From Flavobacterium sp. LHD-80 (GTDB lineage Bacteria; Bacteroidota; Bacteroidia; Flavobacteriales; Flavobacteriaceae), in NCBI RefSeq assembly GCF_030929605.1, contig NZ_JAVFVS010000009.1, forward strand, positions 124,001 to 188,000: a stretch of 64,000 nucleotides of DNA, in the 5' to 3' direction. Shown one piece after another: positions 44,916 to 54,291 of the stretch. Each line of letters opens with the position of its first letter. Positions within the stretch are counted from its first letter, which is position 1. The position numbers and the translations under genes are program-made. Below the pieces are notes generated by a model that saw only the letters and a program-made list of their open reading frames with translations, did no database searches and had not been told where the DNA came from.

Positions 44916-46753
44916 AAAATTATACTCGGTTTAGGCGCCGGCTTCATATCTTTTCCCATATAAAAACTAGTATGTGGAGGCTGATTATACCCCACATTTT
45001 GCCAAGCAATACTCAATCTATATTGTGGATCATGCATTAAAGTATATTGACGAACATCCGTCGGAATTGTTGTCGAATAAATTCTTAATTCTTTATTGTC
45101 TTCTGATCTTAAAATTAGTTCTTCACGCCAATCTCCGAGGATATCTGCAGAAAGCGCCGGAGTCGATTTTGTTCCGTTATTAGAAACTGCACCTGTTGCG
45201 GTGAATAATCTTCCTTTATTGTATTTATCGATATAATTTGAATTCAGAATTTCTCTGGAAGTATCGCCGTCCCAATAAATTAAAAAGTTAACTGAGCTTG
45301 GTGCTTTTCCAACAACTTTTCCTTTCATATCGTATAAATCAGGAGAACCTGAATACCAAAACTGCGCGCCCTTAAGCTCAGGATCAATATTATCTGCAAC
45401 TCCCCTTCCAACATCCTCATTCATAGAACCTGTAAACAATACTTTTCCGTCTTTTGCGGCAAAAATTGTAACTCCCGGACCTGTTGTGCCATTTTCAATT
45501 TCATGAATTCCAAAAACTTCCAAACCAGGAAGATCAGGATCTAAATCTGAAACATGAATCGCGTCACCATGTCTGAAACCTGTCGTGTATAAACCTTGTC
45601 CATTATCATCAACACACATTGATCCGTATATAATTTCGTCTTTTCCATCATTATCAACATCGGCAACAGTAAGATTATGATTTCCCATTCCAGAATATGG
45701 ATTTTCCGAATCTTTACTATCAAAAACCCATCTCGAAGTCAGTTTGCCATTTTTAAAATCCCAAGCAGCTAAAACTGTTCTTCCGTAATAACCACGACAC
45801 ATAATTACACTCGGATGAATCCCATCTAAATAAGCAACACAAGCCGTAAAACGATCAATTCTATTTCCTTTTGTGTCATTTCCACCACTTCCGCCATGTC
45901 CGCCCCAGCCGGCAAGATCACCTCTTTCGGCAATGTAATTTACAGTTGCAACAAGCTTTCCCGTTCTTCCGTCAAAAACAGAAAGATATTCTGGGCCTTT
46001 CAAAATCTTCCCATAAGTTCCTGAATTCGGATCGCGATCTACCCAATCTTTTGAAGCATCTCCAACAACATTATTTTGGCTGTCTGTAGTTCCGTCGGCA
46101 GTTTTGCAAACCAATTCTGCAATTCCGTCACCGTCTAAATCATACACCATAAACTGTGTATAGTGTGCGCCTTCCCGAATGTTTTTTCCTAAATTAATTT
46201 GCCATAAAAATTTCCCTTCTAAAGTATAAGCTTGAAATATTGGCGGATCTGTAATTCCGGTATGCGAATTGTCATGTGCTTTTCCGGTCATATGAACAAT
46301 CAAATCGTATTTTCCGTCGCCATCCAAATCGCCAACCGAAAGATCATTTGCAGTATAACCTTCAATTTGTTTTAATTGAATCGACAAATAATCTTTATCT
46401 GGACTTGAAGCCGGAATTGTAAAACTTCCTTTTGCATCTGATTCTTTACCTTTTAAAACTGTCTTTACAAACCAAGTATTTTCTTCCTGAGCATTGGCTT
46501 TTGTATCAAGAAAATTAGTCGCGCCCAAAATTGGTTTGTCATTTAATTTAACTGGCTTTTTAGAACCGCTTTTTCGGTATAAGTTAAAAGCAAGATTATC
46601 ACGATCGGTTCCTAAAACACGCCAGCCAATAAAAAACTGGTCTTTGTCTTTAATGGCAATAACACCTCGATCGAGATTTTCCATTTGCCTTTGGCTGAAT
46701 ATATTTAGGCTTAAGAAAAGCAGTATTACTACAAAGTTTTTATTATTTTTCAT
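44885..46753 (-). CDS. Rhamnogalacturonan lyase, family PL11
   Basis: 622 aa, signal peptide ending LNIFS before QRQ. Opening QMENLDRGVIAIKDKDQFFIGWR is typical of PL11. Calcium-binding DxDGDG loops (DLDGDGKYDLIVH, DLDGDGIAELVCK, DVDNDGKDEII) decorate the eight-bladed propeller. PL11 cleaves the rhamnose-galacturonic acid backbone of rhamnogalacturonan I by beta-elimination. The C-terminal VKVTKKQRF is encoded by the arm of the adjacent palindrome, so the natural end of the family probably lies a few residues earlier. It is the first of the depolymerase cluster on this side. Confidence 0.94.
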   Translation of the reverse strand: MKNNKNFVVILLFLSLNIFSQRQMENLDRGVIAIKDKDQFFIGWRVLGTDRDNLAFNLYRKSGSKKPVKLNDKPILGATNFLDTKANAQEENTWFVKTVLKGKESDAKGSFTIPASSPDKDYLSIQLKQIEGYTANDLSVGDLDGDGKYDLIVHMTGKAHDNSHTGITDPPIFQAYTLEGKFLWQINLGKNIREGAHYTQFMVYDLDGDGIAELVCKTADGTTDSQNNVVGDASKDWVDRDPNSGTYGKILKGPEYLSVFDGRTGKLVATVNYIAERGDLAGWGGHGGSGGNDTKGNRIDRFTACVAYLDGIHPSVIMCRGYYGRTVLAAWDFKNGKLTSRWVFDSKDSENPYSGMGNHNLTVADVDNDGKDEIIYGSMCVDDNGQGLYTTGFRHGDAIHVSDLDPDLPGLEVFGIHEIENGTTGPGVTIFAAKDGKVLFTGSMNEDVGRGVADNIDPELKGAQFWYSGSPDLYDMKGKVVGKAPSSVNFLIYWDGDTSREILNSNYIDKYNKGRLFTATGAVSNNGTKSTPALSADILGDWREELILRSEDNKELRIYSTTIPTDVRQYTLMHDPQYRLSIAWQNVGYNQPPHTSFYMGKDMKPAPKPSIILVKVTKKQRF

Positions 46754-46784
46754 ATCGTATTTTAAAATGTGAGTATATTGTTTT

Positions 46785-46860
46785 TTAATCTCGCAAAGTC
46801 GCGAAGACGCAAAGAAAAATTAAAATGAAACTTTGCGACTCTGCGTCTTTGCGAGACTAA
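46785..46860. repeat. Palindrome, CTCGCAAAGTCGC family
   Basis: Arms of 30 bp, 46785-46814 and 46831-46860, about 87 percent complementary. Ends are TTAATCTCGCAAAG and CTTTGCGAGACTAA. The same arm sequence forms the second layer of the nested palindrome at 44614-44915. It separates the PL11 start from the (alpha/alpha)6 gene. Confidence 0.75.
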
Positions 46861-46903
46861 ATAAATCCGCTTTATCAGTAAAATCTGCGAGAAACAAAAA
46901 AAA

Positions 46904-49030
46904 TCAAAACATCTTTTGGAATCCTTCGCTTTGCACTTTCCAAGTTCCATCTTTTGGGAAACCCGGATTTTCTTCTGTCGTTCCGTCCCAGCCTGCACAC
47001 ATCATAGCAACTGCTGTTAATAATCCGCCATTTCCTGGAAGGTATAATGTTAATCTTTCTGCTTGATAATTATGTCCATTTTTTAAATAGGTATTTGTTG
47101 TCACATTCATAAACAAGGCATCAATTGCTTTATCTGGCATATTTAATCGCGCTGCAGACATTGCCGTCATCGGGAAATCCCATCCCCAAGTTTTGTCCCA
47201 AGACCATGTTTTCCAAACCAAGTCAAACGTATTTTTCATGATTTTTTTATCCAAAAGAGAAGTTTCAGGAAGCATTCCGAAAGTTCCTAAAACCGATGGA
47301 TGATCTGTTTTGAACTCTGGATTAGTATACGAATCTGTTGCACTTTCTGTAGCCAAATAAACATCGCCTGAAACTGGAAGTGGTGATAATTTTGCTAACA
47401 CCTTTTCCCATTTTTCTGGTACTTTTTGGTTTAACCCGTGCTTCCATGAAATTGCCGTTTTCAATGCCCAATTCCAATAAGCCAATTCATAAGTCGGGTT
47501 AAAAGTCTCCATCGCCTTAAAGCGTTCTTGCGCTGGAATAACACCTGGGCCTAAAACATAACGATCGTTTTTAGCATCATAATTAGCAAACGAAGCCATA
47601 AAATCGGCAGTTGCAAAAACACGTTCGCTGTATTTTTTCAGGACTACAGCTGTTGGTTTTGTGCGATAAATCAATTCCGCATAGGTAATAAAATGTGGTT
47701 GTTGCCAAATTAAAAATGAACCTACAGATGACGGACTTTCATTTCCATCAGGATCCGTCATTTTTTGCCATCTTGCGCCTTCAAAACCTTGTCTTTTGGC
47801 AATATTTTTGGCTTTATCAAAAACTTTTTGATACCAAGGAAGGCTTTTTTCAAGCAGTTCTGCTCGGTTCCAAAGCGCAAAATGGACACCATGCCACCAA
47901 TGCATTTCTAAATGCGGTTTTCCATACCAGCTGTTATACGTCAAACCGGTTTCTTGAGGCGGTACTTTTCCTGTACATTGCACTTTTGTTAAATACTGCG
48001 AAAGAATTACTCTTCGCTCTAATTCCTTTGCACGTGGATCTGTACTTCCTGAAAAATCAACTGCTGCACCGCTTAACCAAAATTGTTCCCAGCCTTTTAT
48101 ACTGCTATTTTGAATAGCTTCAAAAGAAGAATTCTCAGTTTTATTTTCTGCCAAAGCAAAAAGACAACTCACTTCTAATGTATTTGTATTAGAAGCTTCA
48201 ATTACAAAATAATGATCTGAAGCTTTTTTAATTTGTGCATTTCCTTTCCAAGCTAAATCAACATTGTATGAAATGCTGTCCATAACGTGCGTTATAACAG
48301 CTTCAGTTTTTGATTTTTGTTTTAAAGTACTTGTATAATTTTGTTTTCCTTCATACTTAGTTCCAAAATCGGCCCAATCTCCGGTTGGAAACGGAATTCT
48401 TAAACTGATTTTTAAGCGTTTTTGCAGTAACAAGTCGGATTTTACTTTCACGCCAATTGCATCTTTTTCTTGATGAGAAGCTGTCAAAACAGTTACTGGA
48501 GTTCCTTCAACTTCAAAATAACTTTCAATTTCGCCTGTCCATAAATTCAGTTTTTGAGAAATTGATTTAATATCTGATGTTTTTGCCAAGCTTCCATCTT
48601 TCTTCAAAATTTCAAAACCCAAATTCCCCAATTGCACTAAATGCGGATTCTGTCTAAACCAATTTATAGCATCAACTTTTCGTTTTGGTTCTTTTATCTG
48701 AACCGTATACGAAACATTTCTTCCATATTGCTGATAGTCCCTTAAAGTCTCCGAAAACTTGAAATTCTCTGTGTTTTTATAGCTGTCCCATCCCCACTCC
48801 GATTCCGTTCCTAATGGAATTCCGTTTTGGTACGTTTTCGGAAAAGTCTGCAATCCTGTAGCGTCAACTGTAAAGGCAAAAGCGCCATTTCCGACGGTCA
48901 AGGAAGCTAAAGTATCAATAGCCGTAATTTGAACGTTATGACGATTTACTAATGCTTTTCGGTCGATTTTCTGCTGTGCGGACAAGCATGCCGAAAATAG
49001 GGTGGCAATAATTAAAAATTGTTTTTTCAT
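46904..49030 (-). CDS. Putative (alpha/alpha)6-barrel glycoside hydrolase, family not assigned
   Basis: 708 aa with signal peptide MKKQFLIIATLFSACLSA before QQK. The N-terminal half (to about residue 320) is beta-rich, the C-terminal half has the aromatic helical pattern of six-hairpin glycosidases: WYGKPHLEMHWWHGVHFALWNR, WPxxYQKVFDKAKNIAKRQGFEGARWQKMTDPDG, ETFNPTYELAYWNWALK, TWGWDFPMTAMSAARL. Glu in HLEMHW and Asp in WGWDFP are acidic residues where catalysts would be expected. I cannot name a CAZy family. It lies between PL11 and the DUF4450 gene, so the substrate is probably a rhamnogalacturonan oligosaccharide. Confidence 0.65.
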   Translation of the reverse strand: MKKQFLIIATLFSACLSAQQKIDRKALVNRHNVQITAIDTLASLTVGNGAFAFTVDATGLQTFPKTYQNGIPLGTESEWGWDSYKNTENFKFSETLRDYQQYGRNVSYTVQIKEPKRKVDAINWFRQNPHLVQLGNLGFEILKKDGSLAKTSDIKSISQKLNLWTGEIESYFEVEGTPVTVLTASHQEKDAIGVKVKSDLLLQKRLKISLRIPFPTGDWADFGTKYEGKQNYTSTLKQKSKTEAVITHVMDSISYNVDLAWKGNAQIKKASDHYFVIEASNTNTLEVSCLFALAENKTENSSFEAIQNSSIKGWEQFWLSGAAVDFSGSTDPRAKELERRVILSQYLTKVQCTGKVPPQETGLTYNSWYGKPHLEMHWWHGVHFALWNRAELLEKSLPWYQKVFDKAKNIAKRQGFEGARWQKMTDPDGNESPSSVGSFLIWQQPHFITYAELIYRTKPTAVVLKKYSERVFATADFMASFANYDAKNDRYVLGPGVIPAQERFKAMETFNPTYELAYWNWALKTAISWKHGLNQKVPEKWEKVLAKLSPLPVSGDVYLATESATDSYTNPEFKTDHPSVLGTFGMLPETSLLDKKIMKNTFDLVWKTWSWDKTWGWDFPMTAMSAARLNMPDKAIDALFMNVTTNTYLKNGHNYQAERLTLYLPGNGGLLTAVAMMCAGWDGTTEENPGFPKDGTWKVQSEGFQKMF

Positions 49031-49066
49031 TTGGTTATTTTTTGGTTTCAGGTTGAAATGCGATTT

Positions 49067-49212
49067 TTAACCGCAAAGCACGCAAGATTTTTTACTAAGC
49101 TATGTTTTATAAACGCAAAGTTCGCAAAGCTTTATCTACACAAAGCTTTGCGAACTTTGCGTTTTTATTTTAGAATGCTAGAAGCAAAAAACCTTGCGTG
49201 CTTTGCGGTTAA
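49067..49212. repeat. Nested palindrome, TTAACCGCAAAG family
   Basis: Outer perfect 20-bp arms 49067-49086 and 49193-49212 (ends TTAACCGCAAAGCACGCAAG). Inner perfect 23-bp arms 49111-49133 and 49142-49164 with an 8-nt loop. Fills the gap between the DUF4450 and the (alpha/alpha)6 genes. Confidence 0.85.
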
Positions 49213-49233
49213 ATCTCAATGTGTTTCATCTCA

Positions 49234-52200
49234 TTATCTAATTAAAGTAACACTCATCAAACCAATCACCACATCATTGGCAACTGTTTTAAGTGTCAAA
49301 CTTTTTAATGTTTTATTTTTATCCAAAGGCAAATCCAAAATTGTTCCTGCACCGCCGTCTACACCATAATTGGTAAATCCTTTTATGATTGCAAATTCTT
49401 TAAAATCTCTTGAAATTTCTCCGGTTTTCAAATACACTCTTGGCGGTTTTGGAGCATCTGTTGTAAAAGCAAGGCCATCAACAAAATAATCCTGTTCAAT
49501 TGGCCACCAATTTTCTGGGTTTTTTAAAGCTAATATTTCAGAAGTTCCATCGCTGTAATTTACTTTAATTTCTCCGTTTGTGATTCGGCTTTGCATTGGG
49601 TTTGTCGATCCGGCCAGCATAAAATAAGCATGCGAAGCTTTTCCGTCAAGCGGAATATTCACGCTTTTTGGATAATTATCCCACATCGACGTAAAGATGA
49701 TATTCTTCTGATTTTCTTCCGAAGGCGTTTTAAACGGAATTCCATTTGGTGTTTTAATTTCTCCACTTTGGTTGGCTTTTTCGCGTAAACCTTTATCATC
49801 AATTTTTACTGAAATATTAGGATAACACCAATTTCCAATTCCTTGTTTTGGAAGTTGTAAAGTGACCGTCTGCGGTCTTGGAGATAAATATTCATTCGTA
49901 AAAATATCTGTAACTTTTGCATTGAAATAATTAGAAAGCGAAATGGTTTCTGCCCGTTGCGATTTATCCAAAGGAAGATCCCAATTCGTAACTTTTTCAG
50001 TTTCTTTCTTGCTTTTTAAAGTAAATTCAATCGGTTTCCACCAAGAAAAATCACCTTGTTTTAATTGAATAAAAAAGGTTTTGTTTCCCTCGCCGTTTAC
50101 TGTAGATTGAAAATCCTTCTCCGACTTTATAATTTTACCCAAAACCGATTGTGGATCATACACTGAAACGATTTCACCTTTCCAAATCAACATATTTAAA
50201 GCGTCGCCAGAAGTGTATGATGGTTTATGAGACATAGTTGCAAAAGTCACTGCTTTCCAATTTATAACAATATCATAAACAGAATTATAGGGCGCATCAA
50301 TGCTAATTTTTGGATTTCCCATACTTTCAGGTATTGGTTTCCATGATGCTTTTTTTCCGTTTATAGTAATATTTTCGATTCCTTCATAATAGGCATTCAG
50401 AATCAATTTCAAATTCATTTTTGAAGCAAAACGATTTTCAATATGATAACTATCTTTTCTATTATCTCTATTATAAGAAAACGAAACATCTGGAACTTCT
50501 AAAGACGCTTCTTCCCATTCTTTAGGAAAACCAGGCTGAATGGTCAAAACTTCTGCAACAGCATCAGGCTTAATCCCGAAAAGTCCTTCGACCAAAGTTC
50601 TAGATGCCATTCCTATTGGATCTGCAAAATCACGATACAATTCGCCACGCATTTTATCTTGATACAAAAGCTGTTCAAAACCACCCGGCGAAGCGCCCAA
50701 ATACATACTTTCGATCAAAACACTTTCCCACATTTTAAATGCTTTTTCCGATTGTCCGCCTTGCCAAAAAGCCAACGAAGTATGTAATTGTTCGGCCAAA
50801 GCCACATTATTTATGGACCAAGTATACGGTTGCCAATTTGTTGTACTGATTACATAAAGATCTTTTTTATCCAATCCCTCAGCCGAAATTGGAATATGCG
50901 GTATCTCATTATTTACATAATTCAGCATTTGATAACTCTCAAAAGGATTTGACAATTCTGAATCTATCGTATGATAAATGCTCCAAACTCCTGGAGAATC
51001 ATGCAACAATCGGTTTCCTAAAGCATCTTTATATTCGGCAAAAATTCCTTTTTTAGAAATCCAAAGTTGGTCATTTGAAGCTTTTAAAATTTTCTCCGCT
51101 TCCTTTTCGTAAGGCCTTGGATCTTTCTGAATTTTTCTTGCCAATTCAGCAACCGTTTTATTCGCATAATAATTATAGGCAGAAGAATGAATTACGGCGC
51201 CACCGCTATATTGCAAAGCGTCGCTCGCCCAAATTGTGGCGTAAGCATCATAAAGTCCGTCGTTATCTGGATCAAAATTTCTTTTTTCCCAATTTAAATG
51301 TCTTTCAATTGTAGGCCACATTTCCTTTAAAAAAGCAATATCTCCAGTCCATTTAAAATGACGAAGCATTTGATCAATAAAAACCAAATTCATATCATAA
51401 TGATGTGCTACCGTATTTTTATTTGGATTTCGGGAAATGTATCCACTGCTAAACATTGAGGTTCCAATTTCTTCTTTTTGACGCGCGAGATTTCTTTCTT
51501 CATCAAAAACAATTGGACCATTATCCGGTGAAATCACTTGCGAATTGCTGTAACTTGTAAAATGCGTTTTTGCTCTGTCGTGCCATCCTAACGGATCTGC
51601 TGTATAAGCGCCACGCCATGCATTCAGGTACATTCTCCACGCAATTGCACCGTGAAGATATGCTGGGTTTTCCCAAATTCCGTCAGAAGCAATTGAAAGT
51701 GCGAAACCTAAATTATTGATATAAGGATCTGGGGTTTTTACTTTAACTCTGTTCGCCAAAATCTGTGTTTGTTGAACTGATTTTTCATAAAGCTGAGCGA
51801 TTTCTTTTTGCGAAACAGCCGTTTTTATTTCTTCTGTAGAAAAATACCAATAAATAGCTTTTTCAGAAATACTGTTTGTTTTACCTGAAATAACCGGCAA
51901 ATTTTCTGCATTTGAATTATACAACTCTGAAGGCGAATTTTGATTTTTTGCGTTTGCCAAAAGCACTTTCGATTCTGGAAAAAATCCAGTTAGAGTTTTA
52001 TTATTTCCCGTTTTCTGTTTATTGCTTTCCGAACCATATTCCAACAAAAAAGACTGTTTTTGCAAAGTGTATTTATTACCAAGACAATAATCAGGTTGCA
52101 AATAAAACACCGATTCCGGATCAGCGCCAATATCGCCATCACGACTGAATTTTTTTCCCGTTGCACCTCCAAAAGCCCAAATAATATTGCTGTTTTTAGA

Positions 52201-52638
52201 AACTCCATTTCCGTAAGCTTTTACAATAAAACCTTCTTTTTCTTTTAAAGCGACAACATCAACAAATAATTTTCCGTTTCCTAAAATAGCATCTTCAATT
52301 GTATAATGCATTGTGCCTAAAACGTAACGTGTATCAATTTTAGAAGCCTCAGTAATCCATTTGCTGTCTTTTCCGCTTGAAATTCCCAGTTTGAAGTTTC
52401 CTCCCATTCCCGGCATGTACATGGCAAATTCAGGCAAATCGCCCGTTTCGACTCTAAATCCGGTGTTGGAACCGTATAAAGCACGATTGAATTTTCGGGT
52501 TCCATTTTTTAAGACAAAACTGTTTTCTTCTGGCGAATAATGAAGTTTGCGTACTTCTTTATTTTGTCCAAAACTTAAAATTGGAAATAAAAAAAGCAAA
52601 CTTAAAAACCTTGTAAAAGAATATTTTTTTGTTTTCAT
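49234..52638 (-). CDS. DUF4450 domain protein, putative pectin-related glycoside hydrolase
   Basis: 1134 aa, signal peptide ending FPILSFG before QNK. N-terminus LHYSPEENSFVLKNG then FNRALYGSNTGFRVETG and DLPEFAMYMPGMGG is the DUF4450 signature. The middle (about residues 310-690) has the six-hairpin pattern: HGAIAWRMYLNAWRGAYTADPLGWHDRA, DNDGLYDAYATIWASDALQYSGGAVIHSS, and QPYTWSINNVALAEQLHTSLAFW. A beta domain (VLTIQPGFPKEW) and a galactose-binding-like C-terminus (KASHAYFMLAGSTNP) follow. No function is known to me for DUF4450. Its divergent promoter region carries two GntR-type operator sites, tying it to rhamnose use. Confidence 0.78.
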   Translation of the reverse strand: MKTKKYSFTRFLSLLFLFPILSFGQNKEVRKLHYSPEENSFVLKNGTRKFNRALYGSNTGFRVETGDLPEFAMYMPGMGGNFKLGISSGKDSKWITEASKIDTRYVLGTMHYTIEDAILGNGKLFVDVVALKEKEGFIVKAYGNGVSKNSNIIWAFGGATGKKFSRDGDIGADPESVFYLQPDYCLGNKYTLQKQSFLLEYGSESNKQKTGNNKTLTGFFPESKVLLANAKNQNSPSELYNSNAENLPVISGKTNSISEKAIYWYFSTEEIKTAVSQKEIAQLYEKSVQQTQILANRVKVKTPDPYINNLGFALSIASDGIWENPAYLHGAIAWRMYLNAWRGAYTADPLGWHDRAKTHFTSYSNSQVISPDNGPIVFDEERNLARQKEEIGTSMFSSGYISRNPNKNTVAHHYDMNLVFIDQMLRHFKWTGDIAFLKEMWPTIERHLNWEKRNFDPDNDGLYDAYATIWASDALQYSGGAVIHSSAYNYYANKTVAELARKIQKDPRPYEKEAEKILKASNDQLWISKKGIFAEYKDALGNRLLHDSPGVWSIYHTIDSELSNPFESYQMLNYVNNEIPHIPISAEGLDKKDLYVISTTNWQPYTWSINNVALAEQLHTSLAFWQGGQSEKAFKMWESVLIESMYLGASPGGFEQLLYQDKMRGELYRDFADPIGMASRTLVEGLFGIKPDAVAEVLTIQPGFPKEWEEASLEVPDVSFSYNRDNRKDSYHIENRFASKMNLKLILNAYYEGIENITINGKKASWKPIPESMGNPKISIDAPYNSVYDIVINWKAVTFATMSHKPSYTSGDALNMLIWKGEIVSVYDPQSVLGKIIKSEKDFQSTVNGEGNKTFFIQLKQGDFSWWKPIEFTLKSKKETEKVTNWDLPLDKSQRAETISLSNYFNAKVTDIFTNEYLSPRPQTVTLQLPKQGIGNWCYPNISVKIDDKGLREKANQSGEIKTPNGIPFKTPSEENQKNIIFTSMWDNYPKSVNIPLDGKASHAYFMLAGSTNPMQSRITNGEIKVNYSDGTSEILALKNPENWWPIEQDYFVDGLAFTTDAPKPPRVYLKTGEISRDFKEFAIIKGFTNYGVDGGAGTILDLPLDKNKTLKSLTLKTVANDVVIGLMSVTLIR

Positions 52639-52743
52639 AAAGCAGTAAAAATGGCAAAATCTAAATAAGAATTAAATAAAATTAAAATCGCTTTTTTTTA
52701 TCAATTCCATAATTATGATGCAATTTCTTTGTTTTTTTGTGGT

Positions 52744-52760
52744 ATACTATCCTGTACCTA
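52744..52760. promoter_or_regulatory. Candidate GntR operator, site 2 (DUF4450 side)
   Basis: ATACTA-TCCTG-TACCTA, 106-122 bp upstream of the DUF4450 start. Left half differs from the consensus ATAGTA at one base; the 10-base core TATCCTGTAC matches site 3. Confidence 0.65.
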
Positions 52761-52822
52761 CCTGATTTACTAAATATAAAAAGTATATTAATTTTTAGCA
52801 TTTTTAAATTCTTTTTAACATC

Positions 52823-52839
52823 ATAGTACAGGATACTAT
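52823..52839. promoter_or_regulatory. Candidate GntR operator, site 3 (CE12 side)
   Basis: ATAGTA-CAGGA-TACTAT, a perfect 6-5-6 dyad, 54-70 bp upstream of the CE12 start and 17-33 bp upstream of the TAGATTTG box. It would overlap the -33 region of that promoter. It is the best-conserved site and defines the consensus. Confidence 0.72.
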
Positions 52840-52855
52840 ATCAAAAATGAACCGT

Positions 52856-52863
52856 TAGATTTG
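52856..52863 (+). promoter_or_regulatory. Bacteroidota -7 promoter box
   Basis: TAGATTTG matches the TAnnTTTG consensus of the Bacteroidota primary sigma factor. It ends 29 bp before the TTG start of the CE12 gene. No clear -33 TTG is seen; the operator at 52823-52839 occupies that place, so activation or repression by the GntR protein is plausible. Confidence 0.5.
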
Positions 52864-52892
52864 AAAATCAAATAAATTAAAATCTCAAAAAA

Positions 52893-54269
52893 TTGGTAAA
52901 AATCAGTACTTTCTTATCGATGGTTATTTGTTTGGCAATGCCGAATCAGTTCTTTGCTATGCATTCTAATTTGCCTATAAATAATGCTGTTTATTCTTCT
53001 TCAGAAAATAAAAAGGACAGCGAAAAAAACAATACAGAACCACAGGTTTTTGTTTTTGGAAATTCGGCAAAAAACAAAAAAAGCACTTTAGTAAACAATG
53101 CATTAGTTTATACGGATGCAAAAGGTTTTGGATTTGATTTTAGTTCGGCTTCGAATGTAAAAATCAATTCAAATTCTTTTTCTATTACAAAACCAACCTA
53201 CTTTTCGACTGCAGTTCCTGAAGGAAATTATCAAGTTGAAGTTACTATAGGAAGTGCTGAAAAAGATTCGAAAGTGACCATAAAAGCAGAATCGAGACGC
53301 TTAATGTTAAATGAGTTTGCTGTAAAAAAAGGACAAAAAATAACGCAGACTTTTAATGTTAATGTCCGAAATATCAAAATTGACGATCAGACCAATATCA
53401 GTTTAAAAGACCGTGAAAAAGAAATTTTAAACTGGGATCACAAACTGACGCTTGAATTTCTTGGTGAAGCATCTATCCAAAGTATTAAAATAACTCGAAA
53501 AGATAATTTGACTGTAGTTTATCTTGCTGGAGATTCTACCGTAACCGATCAAGATGTTGAACCTTGGGCGTCTTGGGGGCAATTCATTACCAATTATTTT
53601 GATCAAAATATTGTAGTTGCAAATTATGCGTATTCGGGTTCATCTTTAAGTTCTTTTAAAGGAGCAAATCGTTTGAAAAAAATACTTTCTGAAATCAAAA
53701 AAGGAGATTATTTATTTGTGGAATTTGGCCATAATGACGAAAAAATAAAAGGTGAAGGCAATGGAGCTTTTGGATCTTATTCGACTTTATTGACTGAGTT
53801 TGTAAATTCGGCTAAGGAAAAAGGTGCGATTCCGGTTTTGGTGACACCAACACAGCGCCGATTTTTCAATGAAAATGGGACTTTAAAAGAAACACACGGT
53901 GAATTTCCTTCCGCGATGCGAGCAGTTGCTCAAAAAAATGATGTCGCTTTAATTGATGTTACAAAAATGACAACCGAATTATATGAAGCTTGGGGCGACG
54001 AACCTTCAAGAAAAGCTTTTGTACAATATCCTGCGAATACTTTTCCGGGACAGGAAAAAGCATTAGATGACAACACTCATTTTAATGGATTCGGAGCCAA
54101 CGAAATCGCACTTTGCGTTTTAAAAGGCATTCGTGAACTTGATCTTCCTTTAAAAAAACATATTAAAAAAGAAACACCAGATTATAATCCGAAGAAACCA
54201 AATTTCATTTCAAGCTGGACTTTGCCAATGAGCGCCCGATTTGAAATTGTTAAACCAGATGGCAATTAA
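52893..54269 (+). CDS. Rhamnogalacturonan acetylesterase (CE12, SGNH hydrolase) with N-terminal beta domain
   Basis: 458 aa if started at the TTG at 52893, which keeps a basic residue before the signal peptide core (MVKISTFLSMVICLAMP); the alternative ATG is at 52920 and a stop lies just upstream at 52878. A galactose-binding-like domain (about 60-205: FGFDFSSASNVKINSNSF) precedes the SGNH domain. Catalytic positions are Ser215 in LAGDSTVTD, the Gly of YAYSGSSLSS, Asn in EFGHNDEK, and Asp393/His396 in DDNTHF. CE12 removes acetyl groups from rhamnogalacturonan. It heads the plus-strand operon with GH2 and a second CE12 gene. Confidence 0.88.
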   Translation: MVKISTFLSMVICLAMPNQFFAMHSNLPINNAVYSSSENKKDSEKNNTEPQVFVFGNSAKNKKSTLVNNALVYTDAKGFGFDFSSASNVKINSNSFSITKPTYFSTAVPEGNYQVEVTIGSAEKDSKVTIKAESRRLMLNEFAVKKGQKITQTFNVNVRNIKIDDQTNISLKDREKEILNWDHKLTLEFLGEASIQSIKITRKDNLTVVYLAGDSTVTDQDVEPWASWGQFITNYFDQNIVVANYAYSGSSLSSFKGANRLKKILSEIKKGDYLFVEFGHNDEKIKGEGNGAFGSYSTLLTEFVNSAKEKGAIPVLVTPTQRRFFNENGTLKETHGEFPSAMRAVAQKNDVALIDVTKMTTELYEAWGDEPSRKAFVQYPANTFPGQEKALDDNTHFNGFGANEIALCVLKGIRELDLPLKKHIKKETPDYNPKKPNFISSWTLPMSARFEIVKPDGN

Positions 54270-54291
54270 CCATCAAAGAATTCACTTTACT

